Source: Yponomeuta sedellus
Lineage: Eukaryota; Arthropoda; Insecta; Lepidoptera; Yponomeutidae
Assembly (NCBI GenBank): GCA_934045075.1
Contig: OW203724.1
Location: forward strand, 11,023,473 to 11,087,472
Length of the DNA: 64,000 nucleotides
Direction of reading: 5' to 3'
Under the pieces are notes generated by a model. It had not been told where the DNA came from and did no database searches. It saw nothing but the letters and a program-made list of their open reading frames with translations. The position numbers and the translations under genes were made by a program. Below, one piece after another: positions 1-9,835 of this stretch (positions within the stretch are counted from its first letter, which is position 1; each line of letters opens with the position of its first letter).

Positions 1-89
1 ACATTAAGCTACTTCAGGAAGTGCATGTCTTTAAATATTTAACTATTTTTCTTTAAACTAAGAGCATTGTTTTCTGGAAACTGTCTTAC

Positions 90-135
90 AGCTAATAAGG
101 CCCACTGCTAAGAGGGTAACAAGGCCCGGGCCTCA
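90..135. repeat. subterminal AATAAGGCCCA motif copies, 5' side of pogo element
   Basis: AATAAGGCCCA at 94-104 and a variant AACAAGGCCC at 118-127. The same motif clusters 3' of the PHD ORF. Repeated subterminal motifs of this kind are usual transposase binding sites. The true 5' end of the element is not identified and may lie left of the window. Confidence 0.5.
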
Positions 136-395
136 TTTAACGTATGGGATGTAACATCATTGCTTAAAATGAATACATTTTTTGTTATATTGAATAATGA
201 TGTGGCTGATTAACGTTGTTTAAGTTTAATGTTTAGAGGTGCCCCTTATCACCAGTTCTCTCCTATACTAGTTATTTTTTATATATTTACATTATTAAAG
301 CATTTTATTAAAATATAAGTATAGTTATTGCTTTAAGAATTTCATAAGTAAAAAAATATTAACGTTAATACTATTTAGTTTATTTTTAGATTAAG

Positions 396-1970
396 ATGAC
401 ACCACCTGTCAAGAAAAAACGAGGCCTTTGGGCAGAGGATAATTTGGCGGCAGCAATAGCTGCTGTGAAAAATGGTGAACTTTCACAACGCCAAGCAAGT
501 GATCGATACCATATACCGCGTCGAACTTTACGAAACCACCTTAAATCCGGTAAAACGACAAAAAAATTGGGAAGAGATCCCATATTGTCTAAGTCTCAAG
601 AAAATGATTTAGTAGAGAGAACCATAAAATTCGCTAAGATAGGTATGCCGCTTACACCACAAGTTATACGAACACAAGCTTTTAAATTTTGCGAGAAGCA
701 GGGAATACCAAACACTTTTAACAAAGATACAGGAAGAGCAGGCAGGGACTGGTTACGTATGTTTCTGAAACGCAACCCTAAAGTATCACAACGCAAAGCT
801 CAGTTTATGAACCCTGCAAGAGCACAAAAACTTAATAAACCTATAGTTCAGCAACACTTTCAAGAACTAAAGAAGCTATATGATGAGCTCGATATCCCGA
901 GCCATCCAGAAAGACTATACAATATTGATGAAAAAGGATGCAGACTCACCATCCATCATCAGCAAAAAGTTTTGGCAGAGAAAGGCAATCGCAGGGTACA
1001 TTTGGTAGCCCAAGAACATGCAGAGAATGTGAGTATTGCAATGTGCGTAAACGCCGCAGGAAACTCTATTCCTCCTATGATACTTTTTAAGGGTAAACGC
1101 CTTAAGGAGGAATTTACAGACAATCTACCTCCTGGATCATTAGTCAAAATGGCTCCCAAGGGTAGTATGACTACCGCGCTGTTCATTGACTTTATTGAAC
1201 ATCTGGGAAAGCATAAAGCTCCTGGAAAATGTTTGCTTGTATTCGATGGCGCTTCCTGTCATCTAGACTACGATATAGTAGATGCTGCTGAAAAACATAA
1301 AATTGTCCTTTATTGTTTGCCATCAAACACGACACACGAACTACAGCCATTGGACAAATCTATTAATAAATCTTACGAACATTACTGGGATCTCGAGGCT
1401 ATGAAATTTTTGTACAACAACCCAACAAAAAAAATTAATAAATCGCGGTTCAATCAGATATTTTCCAAAGTTTGGTTGAAGTGCATGAATACTGAAAATA
1501 TACTCAGTGGTTTCAGAGCTACCGGACTGTTTCCATTCGACCAAAATGCCATTCCAGAAGATGCCTATGCACCATCACTTCTGACAGATAATCAAAACCC
1601 CAAATCATCTACTCCAGTTGGTGGTGCCAGAACCCCCCCTGGTTCAGATCCTAATGTTCAAAATGAGTCAGATACCGACATGACTGATATTGAAGACTCA
1701 GTTGCTATAACAGATGCCAGAGACGATGCGGACTCGCCTTCTTTACTAATTACTTCACGTCAAATCCATAGCAGAGAGAGTATTCCAATGATCTGCTCAT
1801 CACCAGAGGGACCTAAACTTTGTGTTCAAGGACGTTTGGTTGACTATAGTTCCTCCTTAGATCTATCTCTAGATTATGACCACAAAGATAATGTTGCGCA
1901 AAGATCTGATGAAGAAGTGACAGAACCAGTACCAGTGGCAGGGCTGCCGTGTCCTGACAAGACACTGTAA
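396..1970 (+). CDS. pogo/jerky-type DDE transposase
   Basis: This is a 524-residue transposase of the Tc1/mariner superfamily, pogo (jerky/Tigger-like) group. It cuts and re-inserts its own element in the nucleus. A psq-type helix-turn-helix spans residues 10-50 (SQRQASDRYHIPRRTLRNHL). The catalytic core shows NIDEKG (D178), LLVFDGASCH (D284) and TTHELQPLD (D320). That is an intact DD35D triad in the spacing expected for pogo. The C-terminal 120 residues are acidic and Ser/Thr-rich, without a fold I recognise. ATG at 396 is the first start in the frame and gives the basic N-terminus usual for the family. There is no internal stop, so this copy may be young. The ORF ends in a short Gly/Pro motif that recurs at the start of the PHD ORF downstream, which suggests the two were once continuous. 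Confidence 0.88.
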   Translation: MTPPVKKKRGLWAEDNLAAAIAAVKNGELSQRQASDRYHIPRRTLRNHLKSGKTTKKLGRDPILSKSQENDLVERTIKFAKIGMPLTPQVIRTQAFKFCEKQGIPNTFNKDTGRAGRDWLRMFLKRNPKVSQRKAQFMNPARAQKLNKPIVQQHFQELKKLYDELDIPSHPERLYNIDEKGCRLTIHHQQKVLAEKGNRRVHLVAQEHAENVSIAMCVNAAGNSIPPMILFKGKRLKEEFTDNLPPGSLVKMAPKGSMTTALFIDFIEHLGKHKAPGKCLLVFDGASCHLDYDIVDAAEKHKIVLYCLPSNTTHELQPLDKSINKSYEHYWDLEAMKFLYNNPTKKINKSRFNQIFSKVWLKCMNTENILSGFRATGLFPFDQNAIPEDAYAPSLLTDNQNPKSSTPVGGARTPPGSDPNVQNESDTDMTDIEDSVAITDARDDADSPSLLITSRQIHSRESIPMICSSPEGPKLCVQGRLVDYSSSLDLSLDYDHKDNVAQRSDEEVTEPVPVAGLPCPDKTL

Positions 1971-2513
1971 TTTAAAAACAGGCATTTTCCAGAAAACGCC
2001 AAAAACATTTCGTTAAGAAAATTCCGCATAGATACGTCAAATCAAAACGGATTACTTTAAAAATTTTACATGTGTTAAATAATAGTGCACATAATTATGC
2101 CGTAACTAGTTAATTTATATTTTTTGTATACTATAGACTCTAATTGAAAATCTAGAATTTTCGCACTGAATACCCGCTTTTTTTCTTGACAAATAGGAAA
2201 AGGTTTTAAAGTTGTTATGACAAAACACTGCATCTACAGTTATTTGGCATAAAAATCACGCGCATGTTTTGGCAAAACACGGTACCTATCTATAGAAACA
2301 GTATTTTGTCAAAACAGGTCTCTATAATATTGGCTATACAGTCTTATTTACTATGACTGATTTGCGTATTATTAAAACTTTTTCCATATTTTTTGATGCC
2401 ATACCATGTACTTAAGGGCGAAGAATCGAATTATTCATGTTACTTCAAAACACTGTATCTATAGATACAGTGTTTTGTCATAACACGGCAGCGGGCCTTC
2501 TGGTACCAGGGCA
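1971..2513. other. spacer between transposase and PHD ORF, with CAAAACACTG foldbacks
   Basis: AT-rich and non-coding. It holds a perfect 32-bp palindrome at 2446-2477 (half-site CAAAACACTGTATCTA). Related imperfect copies lie at about 2221-2240 and 2273-2330. It could be an intron of a two-exon transposase gene or a small foldback insertion. No strong splice donor is visible at the end of the first ORF, so the intron reading is weak. Confidence 0.5.
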
Positions 2514-3308
2514 ATGCATTCAGTTTCACCAATAGCAGGGCCTTCTGGTATCAGGACGAGGCATTTATTTCCAGCATTTCCAGGGACTGCTGCTATCAGG
2601 ACAAGTCATTCATCGACAACAGACTCTTCATCACTTTTGGACATTGAAGATATCATTACTCAACGGAATGAACAAAACATAAATTTTTACGATCCTTACA
2701 GTGATTCCAATGATGAAAACTATGATTTAATACAAAAAGGAGATATAACGCCTTCAAAAACAGGAAGTTCAAGACATATTCAGGCAACAGACCTATCAGA
2801 CGATCTCGATGACGATGTTAATCTGATTGAAATGCAAAATAAAACATCGTCCACAACCACATTTAAGGAACTTATCCCTACACCTAATTTCGCTGTTATT
2901 AAGTCTACGCCACGACGTAAGGCTCTTAATTATAAAGGACAGAGGATTGTAAAAGACTTGTTTGAGAAACGGAAACAGAATGTCAGTAGTAAGACGGAAC
3001 AAGTAAACAATTCAAAAAAATACAATAAGCAAGAAAAAAGAAAGAAGAAAAAACAAAATACAAAGAATAAAAAAATTACAGAACAGATAAAGAATAAAGC
3101 CAAAACCCAAAAGAAGAAGAATAAACGTAACATTGAAAGGGAAAAAAACAATACAGATCCGAATGATAAATGGTTTTGTCATGGCTGCAAAATAGAAAGC
3201 AAAGAAGATATGAGAAGATGCCAAAAATGTTTCGATTGGTATCACGAGGAATGCGTGGGATTAACTAAAGACGATGACGAGGTTTTTATTTGCCCAGATT
3301 GTATTTAG
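2514..3308 (+). CDS. Lys-rich protein with C-terminal PHD finger, likely transposon accessory or exon
   Basis: 264 residues. The last 45 form a Cys4-His-Cys3 PHD finger (WFCHGC, RRCQKCFDWYHEEC, FICPDC), which in this family reads histone H3 tails or acts as a protein-binding zinc module. Residues about 150-210 are an extreme Lys/Asn/Gln tract that could be a nuclear localisation signal. The N-terminus carries a degenerate repeat (AGPSGIRTRH, GTAAIRTSH) similar to the end of the upstream transposase (AGLPCPDKTL). The frame stays open for 30 bases upstream of this ATG. It lies between the transposase and the 3' AATAAGGCCCA repeats, so it is probably part of the same element, as a second exon or a separated domain. 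A captured host PHD exon is the alternative. Confidence 0.65.
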   Translation: MHSVSPIAGPSGIRTRHLFPAFPGTAAIRTSHSSTTDSSSLLDIEDIITQRNEQNINFYDPYSDSNDENYDLIQKGDITPSKTGSSRHIQATDLSDDLDDDVNLIEMQNKTSSTTTFKELIPTPNFAVIKSTPRRKALNYKGQRIVKDLFEKRKQNVSSKTEQVNNSKKYNKQEKRKKKKQNTKNKKITEQIKNKAKTQKKKNKRNIEREKNNTDPNDKWFCHGCKIESKEDMRRCQKCFDWYHEECVGLTKDDDEVFICPDCI

Positions 3309-3452
3309 TTATTTAATGATAAAAATGAATACAAGCACGATTAATAGATCTCATTTACAAGGCTGATTTTTTAGTAAAAGTTCCTAATATACGTTAAGAA
3401 AGATTTACTTTGTTGTTAGAACAAAGAATTGGTTTAATTTAAGCCCTTGGTG

Positions 3453-3960
3453 CAATAAGGCCCATATATATTTTGGTTAGAAAATAAAAAGTTGTGTTTT
3501 TTTTGTTATATTGTGTTAAAATGATAAGTTGATAGAGAATTATATGGAAACATGTTTTTTTTTTGTTTATCTTATTTAGTTAAAGTAAAATAGCCAATTC
3601 TTCTTACCTTATGACTAATAAGGCCCACGGGCATTTTTTTTTGTTAAACAATTTTTTTTTCTTCATTGTGTAATAGAAAATGTCATTTTATACTCGGCGT
3701 TAAGGTAAAAAAAATTTATTATTGTTATATGTCTCACAATGTCCATTTAAGAAGTGGGCTTTAATACCCTGATATTGTTCAATAAGGCCCATATGAGTGG
3801 TTTTTAAAAACCATTGTTACTGTCAATTATTTTTATTGTTTTGTGATTTTTACCTTTCATGAGAATAATTTTATAAATAATTTGTATAAATTTCATGCCT
3901 TTTTCTTAATAACCTTATTTTCCTGAAGTTGAATTATTTTTAAATAAAGGTGGGCCTTAA
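3453..3960. repeat. subterminal AATAAGGCCCA motif copies, 3' side of pogo element
   Basis: Direct copies at about 3454-3464, 3617-3627 and 3781-3791, with inverted partial copies (GTGGGC plus CTTTAA or CTTAA) near 3755 and 3950. The surrounding 3309-4090 is AT-rich and holds no ORF worth reporting. The 3' terminal repeat is not resolved. Confidence 0.5.
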
Positions 3961-4249
3961 TTACCTCGTATACGCTGACACTCTGGTTTAACACATAGGA
4001 TACGTTTTTAATAATATAATATCTTGAGGAATCTTGTTTTAGAACCTTATACGAGTACAGGGCCCCATAAAAGATATATTATCTTTTGCAAGTCTAGATC
4101 GTGGAAATGAAATATGTTTGTCTACCATACCGTTAACTTCCACACAACACAATCACTTGTGTTGCAAAAATAGGGTACCATGTGCCATGTCCTATGGTAT
4201 AACTATTAGTTATAGCCTATTACACGGAAAAATATCTTACTCCCATGGG

Positions 4250-4290
4250 AAAATTGAAAAACCGCGGGAAACACCGCGGGGCACAGCTAG
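4250..4290 (+). mobile_element. Helitron-like 3' terminus
   Basis: Paired CCGCGG blocks separated by a short loop (4261-4280) are followed by GCACAG and CTAG at 4287-4290, then T. A GC hairpin a few bases before CTRR and a 3' T is the Helitron 3' end structure. The element body to the left (about 4100-4250) is AT-rich and non-coding. The matching 5' TC end is not assigned. Confidence 0.6.
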
Positions 4291-4509
4291 TAGAATAACT
4301 TTGTTTTGTTTACATCCAAACTTAAATAACCGGTTGGAATAATTCAGACTAGGCTACAAGCGCTTCTGGTATATTATATTAACCAATAATTCCTTTAATA
4401 AATTAATCTTATCACAATCTGTAAATTAGTTAAAACAAAATTTAAGGTTTAATTCCTGATTCTGGTTCCTGAGAAATTCCCTAAACTGACGATGTACCAG
4501 GGACTCAAA

Positions 4510-4627
4510 GGCTGACATTCAGAGACGAAAACTGAAGCTAAGACCGGTCTCAGAAATGTCAAAATGTACGTGATTTGGACATTTGTAAGACCAGTCTTTG
4601 CTTAGTTTTCGTCTCTGAATGTCAGCC
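4510..4627. repeat. palindromic MITE-like element
   Basis: The left arm 4510-4545 begins GGCTGACATTCAGAGACG. The right arm 4591-4627 is its near-perfect reverse complement, with a 45-base spacer. No clear target duplication is visible. It looks like a foldback or solo-TIR element. Confidence 0.65.
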
Positions 4628-4765
4628 TAAGACTTTGGGAAGTGTAGAAATCGGACGGAATTGGTAAGGAGGTCCTTGGGTTGGAGACTTTGGGAAGAGA
4701 GAGGACAAAAGTCTTACGCTGTAAGTCAAGGAACTGAGAAGAGCTATTTAGAAGCCAAAAATTCG

Positions 4766-4836
4766 ACCCATGCCGGGACTTGAACCCGCGACCTCTGGTT
4801 CACCGTGCCAGCGCTCTCCCAACTGAGCTAATGGGC
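4766..4836 (-). repeat. tRNA-derived SINE head (pseudo-tRNA)
   Basis: Read on the minus strand this folds as a 71-nt tRNA-like cloverleaf. The acceptor is GCCCAT with ATGGGT, the D stem GCTC/GAGC is perfect, and box A and box B (GGTTCAAGTCC) are intact. The T stem is imperfect and position 33 is C rather than T, so it is not a working tRNA. A second copy at 8209-8280 shares flanking sequence, which fits a SINE with a Pol III promoter. Confidence 0.65.
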
Positions 4837-5239
4837 GAATAAATAGGTTTTTAAAATTGTCCTTAGCACGGGTTAGTGCATTAAAAAAAAGAATATAACT
4901 GAGAAAAGGTCAAAGAGAAGTTAATAATACCTATGGGTGATGGCGTGGATAAGGATATCGAGTTTAGTAATAATCATGTTTCGGCCAACTTTATCATTTC
5001 GGTGACTGAATGATTTTTTTGATCTCCTCTCCGCTAGCTGGTGAAAAGTTGAGGGGGTCTATTTCGGGTGACGGCAATTTACTGATGAGGAGAAGAGTTT
5101 CCGCCTTGACATTAGAGTGAAGGGCGGCACCGAACTAAACTGCGAGTTGAGGGTTCATGTAAACGTTTGGTTCGGTTATTTGATATACCTATATATTTAT
5201 TTTGATGGATTTTGCCTGTTCACAACGGGTCTTTTATTA
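4837..5239. other. no gene seen; contains a shared repeat piece
   Basis: 4841-4893 (through TTAGCACGGGTTAGTGCATT) recurs at about 22783-22830. It probably belongs to the SINE flank or body. The remainder to 5239 shows nothing recognised. Confidence 0.4.
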
Positions 5240-5697
5240 TTAAGGTAGTTAGGGGTGCTAACTGGCGCCCCCAATGGAATAAAAATCATAATGTGTATTA
5301 TAATACGTTTTTATCTAAAAGTGAACATGAGAAATGTTAACTTCTGTGACAACTATTTTTAGAACCTACAGTCTTGAACCTAGGATCAACAAACGGCCGT
5401 TTTTAGCGGAGATCGATTAAAGTCCTAGGATATTTATACTACATTCTAGGCTGTATGCTCTAAAAATACTTATCACAGATAGCTTTCTCATGTATGATTT
5501 TTGGAAAAAAAACGTAATTTTAAATTGCTTTTAGCAATAAGGCCGCCAATTGTACTATGTATATTTGCAATTGTTTTGTATTTGTTGTTTTTCCAGTGTA
5601 CAATAAAGAATATTCTTATCTTATCTTATCTTAATTTTTGTTCCATTGTGATTTTTATTCCATTGGTGGCGCTGGTTAGCGCCACTAGGCACCTTAA
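5240..5697. mobile_element. TTAA-flanked MITE with about 54-bp inverted repeats
   Basis: TTAA at 5240-5243 and 5694-5697 bounds inverted ends. The left arm holds GGCGCCCCCAATGGAATA and the right arm its counterpart with GGCGCCACCAATGGAATA, at roughly 80 percent identity over about 54 bp. TTAA target use points to piggyBac-type mobilisation. The interior is non-coding and includes a (TCTTA)n stretch after AATAAAG at 5602-5635 that resembles a LINE 3' tail. Confidence 0.6.
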
Positions 5698-7050
5698 ACT
5701 AGATGATCACGGCTATTTTATTTAGCCAATTTATTAAAAAACTCTCAAGGTTTCATTTATCTAGTTTTGTTTACATAGAGAGGTGATGTCTGATATTTAA
5801 TTTTATTTGAGGGACCACACGTTTTTTCCAGCTCCCACACAAGGTGCCACTAATTCCCGGACTATGTTGGTGGACGCGCAGAAGAGTGATGACCGGAACG
5901 TTGCAAAGCTCGGGGAGGTTATTTCTCATCATGTTGCTTTTATCGCCCTTTTTCCCGCCCGTAATAGGACGCCCGGTTGCGTTAGTACAATCGACTGCAC
6001 ATCAACCTTTACACTCTGTTAGCTTGTTTTACGGGCGACATTGCAACTAATATGTGAAGGTCGGGCTTCCGCCGATTGTACGGGCAAAAGTGCGAATCAG
6101 TCAGTTCCGCAAAAACATTGGGCGGTAGCGCCAAAGATAGAAAAGTGTTTTTGTCATTCGAGATTCACGAGGCTTCCCATCGCACGCCCGCGATCAATCA
6201 TCGAGCCACCCCAACGTGCTAATGCTATATGGTTCACAAAATCTTATTGTAGGCACACACTCTTACTAGGTAGGCAAGTAGGGATTTGTTCTCTAACACA
6301 GTTAGTAGGTGTTAGACCTACTTATGTATGGGTTTCATTGAGTCACTTGCGTACTAGGACGTTTTTTTCGCGGGCAATTTTTTTGTTTTATTTTGAACGT
6401 GAAGTTATAGTAGCAATACCACTCGCTAACTGTGAAGGAAAACATCGTGAGGAATTCTGAGTATCAGTTTCAAGCACTGAGGTACCTATTTAAATATCTC
6501 AGTGCTTGAATTGCCAATACGCGGTGGGCACGCGTGGTAATTAAGCCCATACTCTATCTCAAAGAGAAGGTCTGTGTCCTGCAGTCGGACGTTTATAGGC
6601 TACGAAAAAATTATTTAGAACACAAAATAGGTTACAGCACGTTTTCCAAATTTTACGAGCGACCCCCAGTGGGAATCGATTTGGTATCTACTTTTATGAT
6701 TATTGACATTTTCGAGCAACATGGAAATCTGAGATTGCTTATCAAAATTATCTCTCAATAATACACTAAGAAACAATAAATGCATCCATTAGTATGTCAT
6801 ACTTATTTTCTTTTGGCTTTAAAAATTAATAAATAATAACTAAGGTTTTCTGGCATAAAATCATAAGTCATATAACATAACACTCCAATTGATTACCCTC
6901 ATCAGAGCTTGACTGTAAAAAGAAAACATCAATGGACGAATCAGGTAAAGTGACGGATTAGGGATATTGACGAGTTAAAGATTCTTAAGAAATTGACGAA
7001 TCGGGAAAGTGACGAATTAACGATAGTGATGAATTAGCGAAAGTGACAAT
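5698..7050. other. unassigned; small hairpin
   Basis: Short overlapping ORFs here have no recognisable motif. 6469-6481 (CAAGCACTGAG core) pairs perfectly with 6498-6510 around a 16-nt loop. 6930-7050 carries loose repeats of a GTGACGAATTA-like unit leading into the next tRNA-like head. Confidence 0.4.
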
Positions 7051-7057
7051 TAATGCA

Positions 7058-7120
7058 CTAACTCGAACCCACGACGTCTGTCTTGGTACCCAAGCGCCTT
7101 AACGGCTATACCAACGAGGC
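7058..7120 (-). repeat. tRNA-derived SINE head, second type
   Basis: On the minus strand it starts GCCTCGTTGGTATAG (box A) and reaches GTGGGTTCGAGT (box B) about 50 bases later. The 3' acceptor does not pair with the 5' strand. The body downstream (towards 6930) is the GTGACGAATTA repeat noted above. Confidence 0.5.
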
Positions 7121-7339
7121 AATAATATTTTTGAACATTTCTTTTGTCCTTTTCTATGCGGTAGCTACCTATATCTGTCTGGAGTAAAATGGGGACCACA
7201 TGGGGCCGGGGGTATTCCAATACAATTCGGACTAGGCTGTAATATAGACAAAACAGAAAAAAGTTTTTTATGTTGTGTCGTGAACAATTTTAAATCACCG
7301 GTGAATTGGAAGCTAGTTGGACAGTGGGTCAATCAAAAC

Positions 7340-7585
7340 TTCTATGAAAATAATCAACACCAAGGGTATAGATCTGGGAGCGCTGCGATACTCCTGAATT
7401 TATCTCTGTGGGTTAAGAAGATAGATAGGTGACCCCTAATGGCTATCAATTGACTTCGTTTGCTAAGACTTAACCCATCTGAGGAGGTTACTGAGAATAC
7501 CGAACAATGACATTTTAATGCAGAGCAAGTCATGGTTGATCTTGTCGAAAGCATTGGAGAAGTCAGTCATAAACTGAGTCTACCT
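7340..7585 (-). pseudogene. LINE reverse transcriptase fragment (palm motif A region)
   Basis: Minus-strand translation gives TDFSNAFDKINHDLL followed by SLFGILSNLLRWVKS and then, after a frameshift, KRSQLIAIRGHLS. This is the motif A segment of a Jockey/CR1-type reverse transcriptase with the first catalytic Asp kept. Everything else of the LINE is missing. The lesion is a stop and frame change near 7470. Confidence 0.65.
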
Positions 7586-7616
7586 GTCCGCCCGATACAA
7601 ACGCCGAGCATAAATA

Positions 7617-8190
7617 GTTTTTTTCATTTCTTATACTCGGAAAGTAGTGTTGTTTTGATCTGATTATTGGGTGGAAAATGCTGCTTCCCTCCATAAGGAG
7701 GGAAAAACTCATACAAATTACTTCCCACCTAAAGGCCGGAATGAACTTTAAAAATAGAATTACTGTCGGCTGTGAAGAGTTTTATGTAATAAATAGGCTT
7801 TTTAAACAAAACTAATTAAAAAAAAATGCTGCGGCCATGTGAGTTTCTAAACAGCCAGTGTGAAATTAGCGCAAACTTCTTTGAGCGGAATAAGCCGCAA
7901 TAATTACGCGGTGAGTTCCATATTTAGAATTTAAAAAGTCGACATATATTGGCGGGTACTAATCTGTTATAGTATCTGTAACGGAATTTTAAAAAATAGG
8001 TAATAATCTTTTATGCTAAGATTTGAATAATTAAAAATGAGTTTTTGTTTTTCTCATATTCGAAATGAAAAGTAGAGTGCTTAACACGGGTAAAAGAATC
8101 AATTTCTACTCGGTCCTATAGCCTAGTCTAAATACCTCGGGAATTGATTCTTTCTACCCTCGGTTAACAATCTACTATTTTAAAAACCTA
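7617..8190. repeat. dispersed repeat, copy A (second copy at 62339-62985)
   Basis: Nearly the whole stretch matches 62339-62985, including GGGTGGAAAATGCTGCTTCC, ATGCTGCGGCCATGTGAG and GAGCGGAATAAGCCGCAA. It is non-coding. It ends with a small inverted-repeat unit at 8079-8169 (see findings). Family unknown. Confidence 0.7.
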
Positions 8191-8208
8191 TTTAGAGGCA
8201 AAAATTCC

Positions 8209-8280
8209 ACCCATGCCGGGATTCGAACCAGCGACCTCTGGCTATCCGTGCCAGAGCTCTTTCCAACTGAGCTAATGGGC
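8209..8280 (-). repeat. tRNA-derived SINE head (pseudo-tRNA), second copy
   Basis: This is a 72-nt minus-strand cloverleaf of the same family as 4766-4836. The anticodon stem CTGGC/GCCAG is perfect around loop ACGGATA. The loop lacks U33 and the T stem has mismatches. A GGA anticodon would mean serine, but the long variable arm of tRNA-Ser is absent, so this is a SINE relic. Confidence 0.65.
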
Positions 8281-8479
8281 GATTCACCAGCATCAGTGAA
8301 ATTTCGAACCTCTTTACACTATTCTCTGTATTACGTACAGGCCATCTGGTTTTTGTAAATTGCATCACTTGCAGCCCCGACTACCTACTTTGCAGTTAGG
8401 TTTTTACATCGGAATGATATCACTGTACCCACATGATTATACTATTTGTTATTAAATCGAGAGAGTATTAGTTTTGTCA

Positions 8480-8620
8480 CCGCGGGGTGAATCGACCCAG
8501 TTTAAAAAAGTACTTGGGTGATTCATCCCGCGGGGCGAAACGACCCATTCAAAACGAGTACGTGGGCGATTCGACCCGCGGGGCAACCGCTCGTAGGGTG
8601 AAACGACGCTAGACCCATTA
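8480..8620. repeat. 48-bp tandem repeat, about 2.5 units
   Basis: CCGCGGGG starts units at 8480, 8528 and 8576, exactly 48 bases apart. Each unit contains near-palindromes such as GGGCGATTCGACCC. The flanks to 9140 are AT-rich with a short pyrimidine tract (8865-8892) and no gene. Confidence 0.65.
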
Positions 8621-9149
8621 TTTGAAAATCGAACCTAATGGAAAATCGGACGTTTTTCTAAAATCGAGCAGGCCACGGCAAGCTGAATGTTTTCCATTAT
8701 GTCCTAACAATACTAGCTAGTAGTATATGAAACACATACCTACTACTAGCACTTGTTACATTACACATTATACATTACAGTGAACTTGTTTTTCATATGT
8801 GCTATTTTTCTGATAAACTCTCTTGCTCTGTTGTATTATAATTTAGAACACTAACGATTTAAGCTCTACCTCCCTCCCTTCCTCCCTTCCTTAGAGGGTT
8901 TTGTCTGGTGGCTTGTTTCTTTTATTATGGTAATGGTACATACATAGGGGGGGTTAAATTGAAACCGATTTTTTATATATATTCATTCTATATAAATAAA
9001 AAATATTTTTTTCTATGCTTTTTAATCTGACATCTGTAAATGTAAGGATGAGCAAACGGAATAAAATATATCGTGTCGATATTTTTCTAATGTATCGACG
9101 AAAATATTGAGGGTCAAACTGAAAAAATCAAAAACTGATTTAACTAGCT

Positions 9150-9835
9150 AGTTATTAGTTTCATTATATCTTTTAAAAATAGTGTCCATTCACATCAGTA
9201 AATCGCTGCACCCAATGAAACCACTGAGAAAAGCATTTTGCCCACTTGTCCTTAGGGACCTCTTCGGCGCCCTTTTGAAACGCAGCCACAGTTTACTCAG
9301 TGTCCATAAAACGTTTTCCTTGAAGTTTTACTTTCATTTTTGGGAATAAATAAAAATCGTTTCTCCCGAACTTTTTCCAAGACAAGTGGCAAACAATTGT
9401 TATTGTAACACTCTGCAGAAATTGATTGTCGATCCTCTAAAACAACTGTTGCGAAATAACCTGGCCTTCCAAAGAATGAGGCCACCATCATTTTTCCTAC
9501 GCTTCAACCTCACTTCACTTTAGTTGGCAACTCCTCGGAAGGAAACACCCAAAGTGCAAATCCTCTTTTGGTTTCGGGATCGTAACAGTCACTCTTTTGC
9601 CAGCGTATATCATACGTCGCACGACAGAGATGTTATCTTCAGTCGTCACCGTAGAAGGCCGTTCCTCACGCAGATGAACGGTTAGATTAGTGTGAACATG
9701 TTTAAACTCATTAAACCAGTTGTAAACAATGGCACGAGATGGGGCTTCATCGTGAAAGGCGAATCGTAGTCTGAAATGACATCGAGAGTCTTAAAAAATA
9801 TTGTACGAAACATTTATCTCGTTAAATTCATGCTG
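9150..9835 (-). pseudogene. mariner transposase remnant, internally deleted
   Basis: Minus-strand reading gives FAFHDEAPSRAIVYNWF, then LREERPSTVTTEDNISVVRR, then jumps to a region matching the post-catalytic part (MMVASFFGRPGYFATVVLED, LPLVLEKVREKR). The pattern matches mariner transposases. About 100 residues including the first catalytic Asp region are deleted between the two halves, and stops interrupt the rest. Non-functional. Confidence 0.8.

Noticed and set aside
4766..4836. Functional tRNA gene on the minus strand (also 8209-8280, 7058-7120, 32814-32886, 33032-33104)
   Set aside because: Boxes A and B are good, but the T stems mispair, U33 is missing or the acceptor does not pair, and the copies sit in repeated flanks. 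SINE heads fit better.
5807..6460. Overlapping ORFs of 68-139 codons
   Set aside because: No recognisable domain and several frames open at once in the same DNA.
8480..8620. CRISPR array
   Set aside because: Three contiguous 48-bp units without spacers, in eukaryotic DNA.
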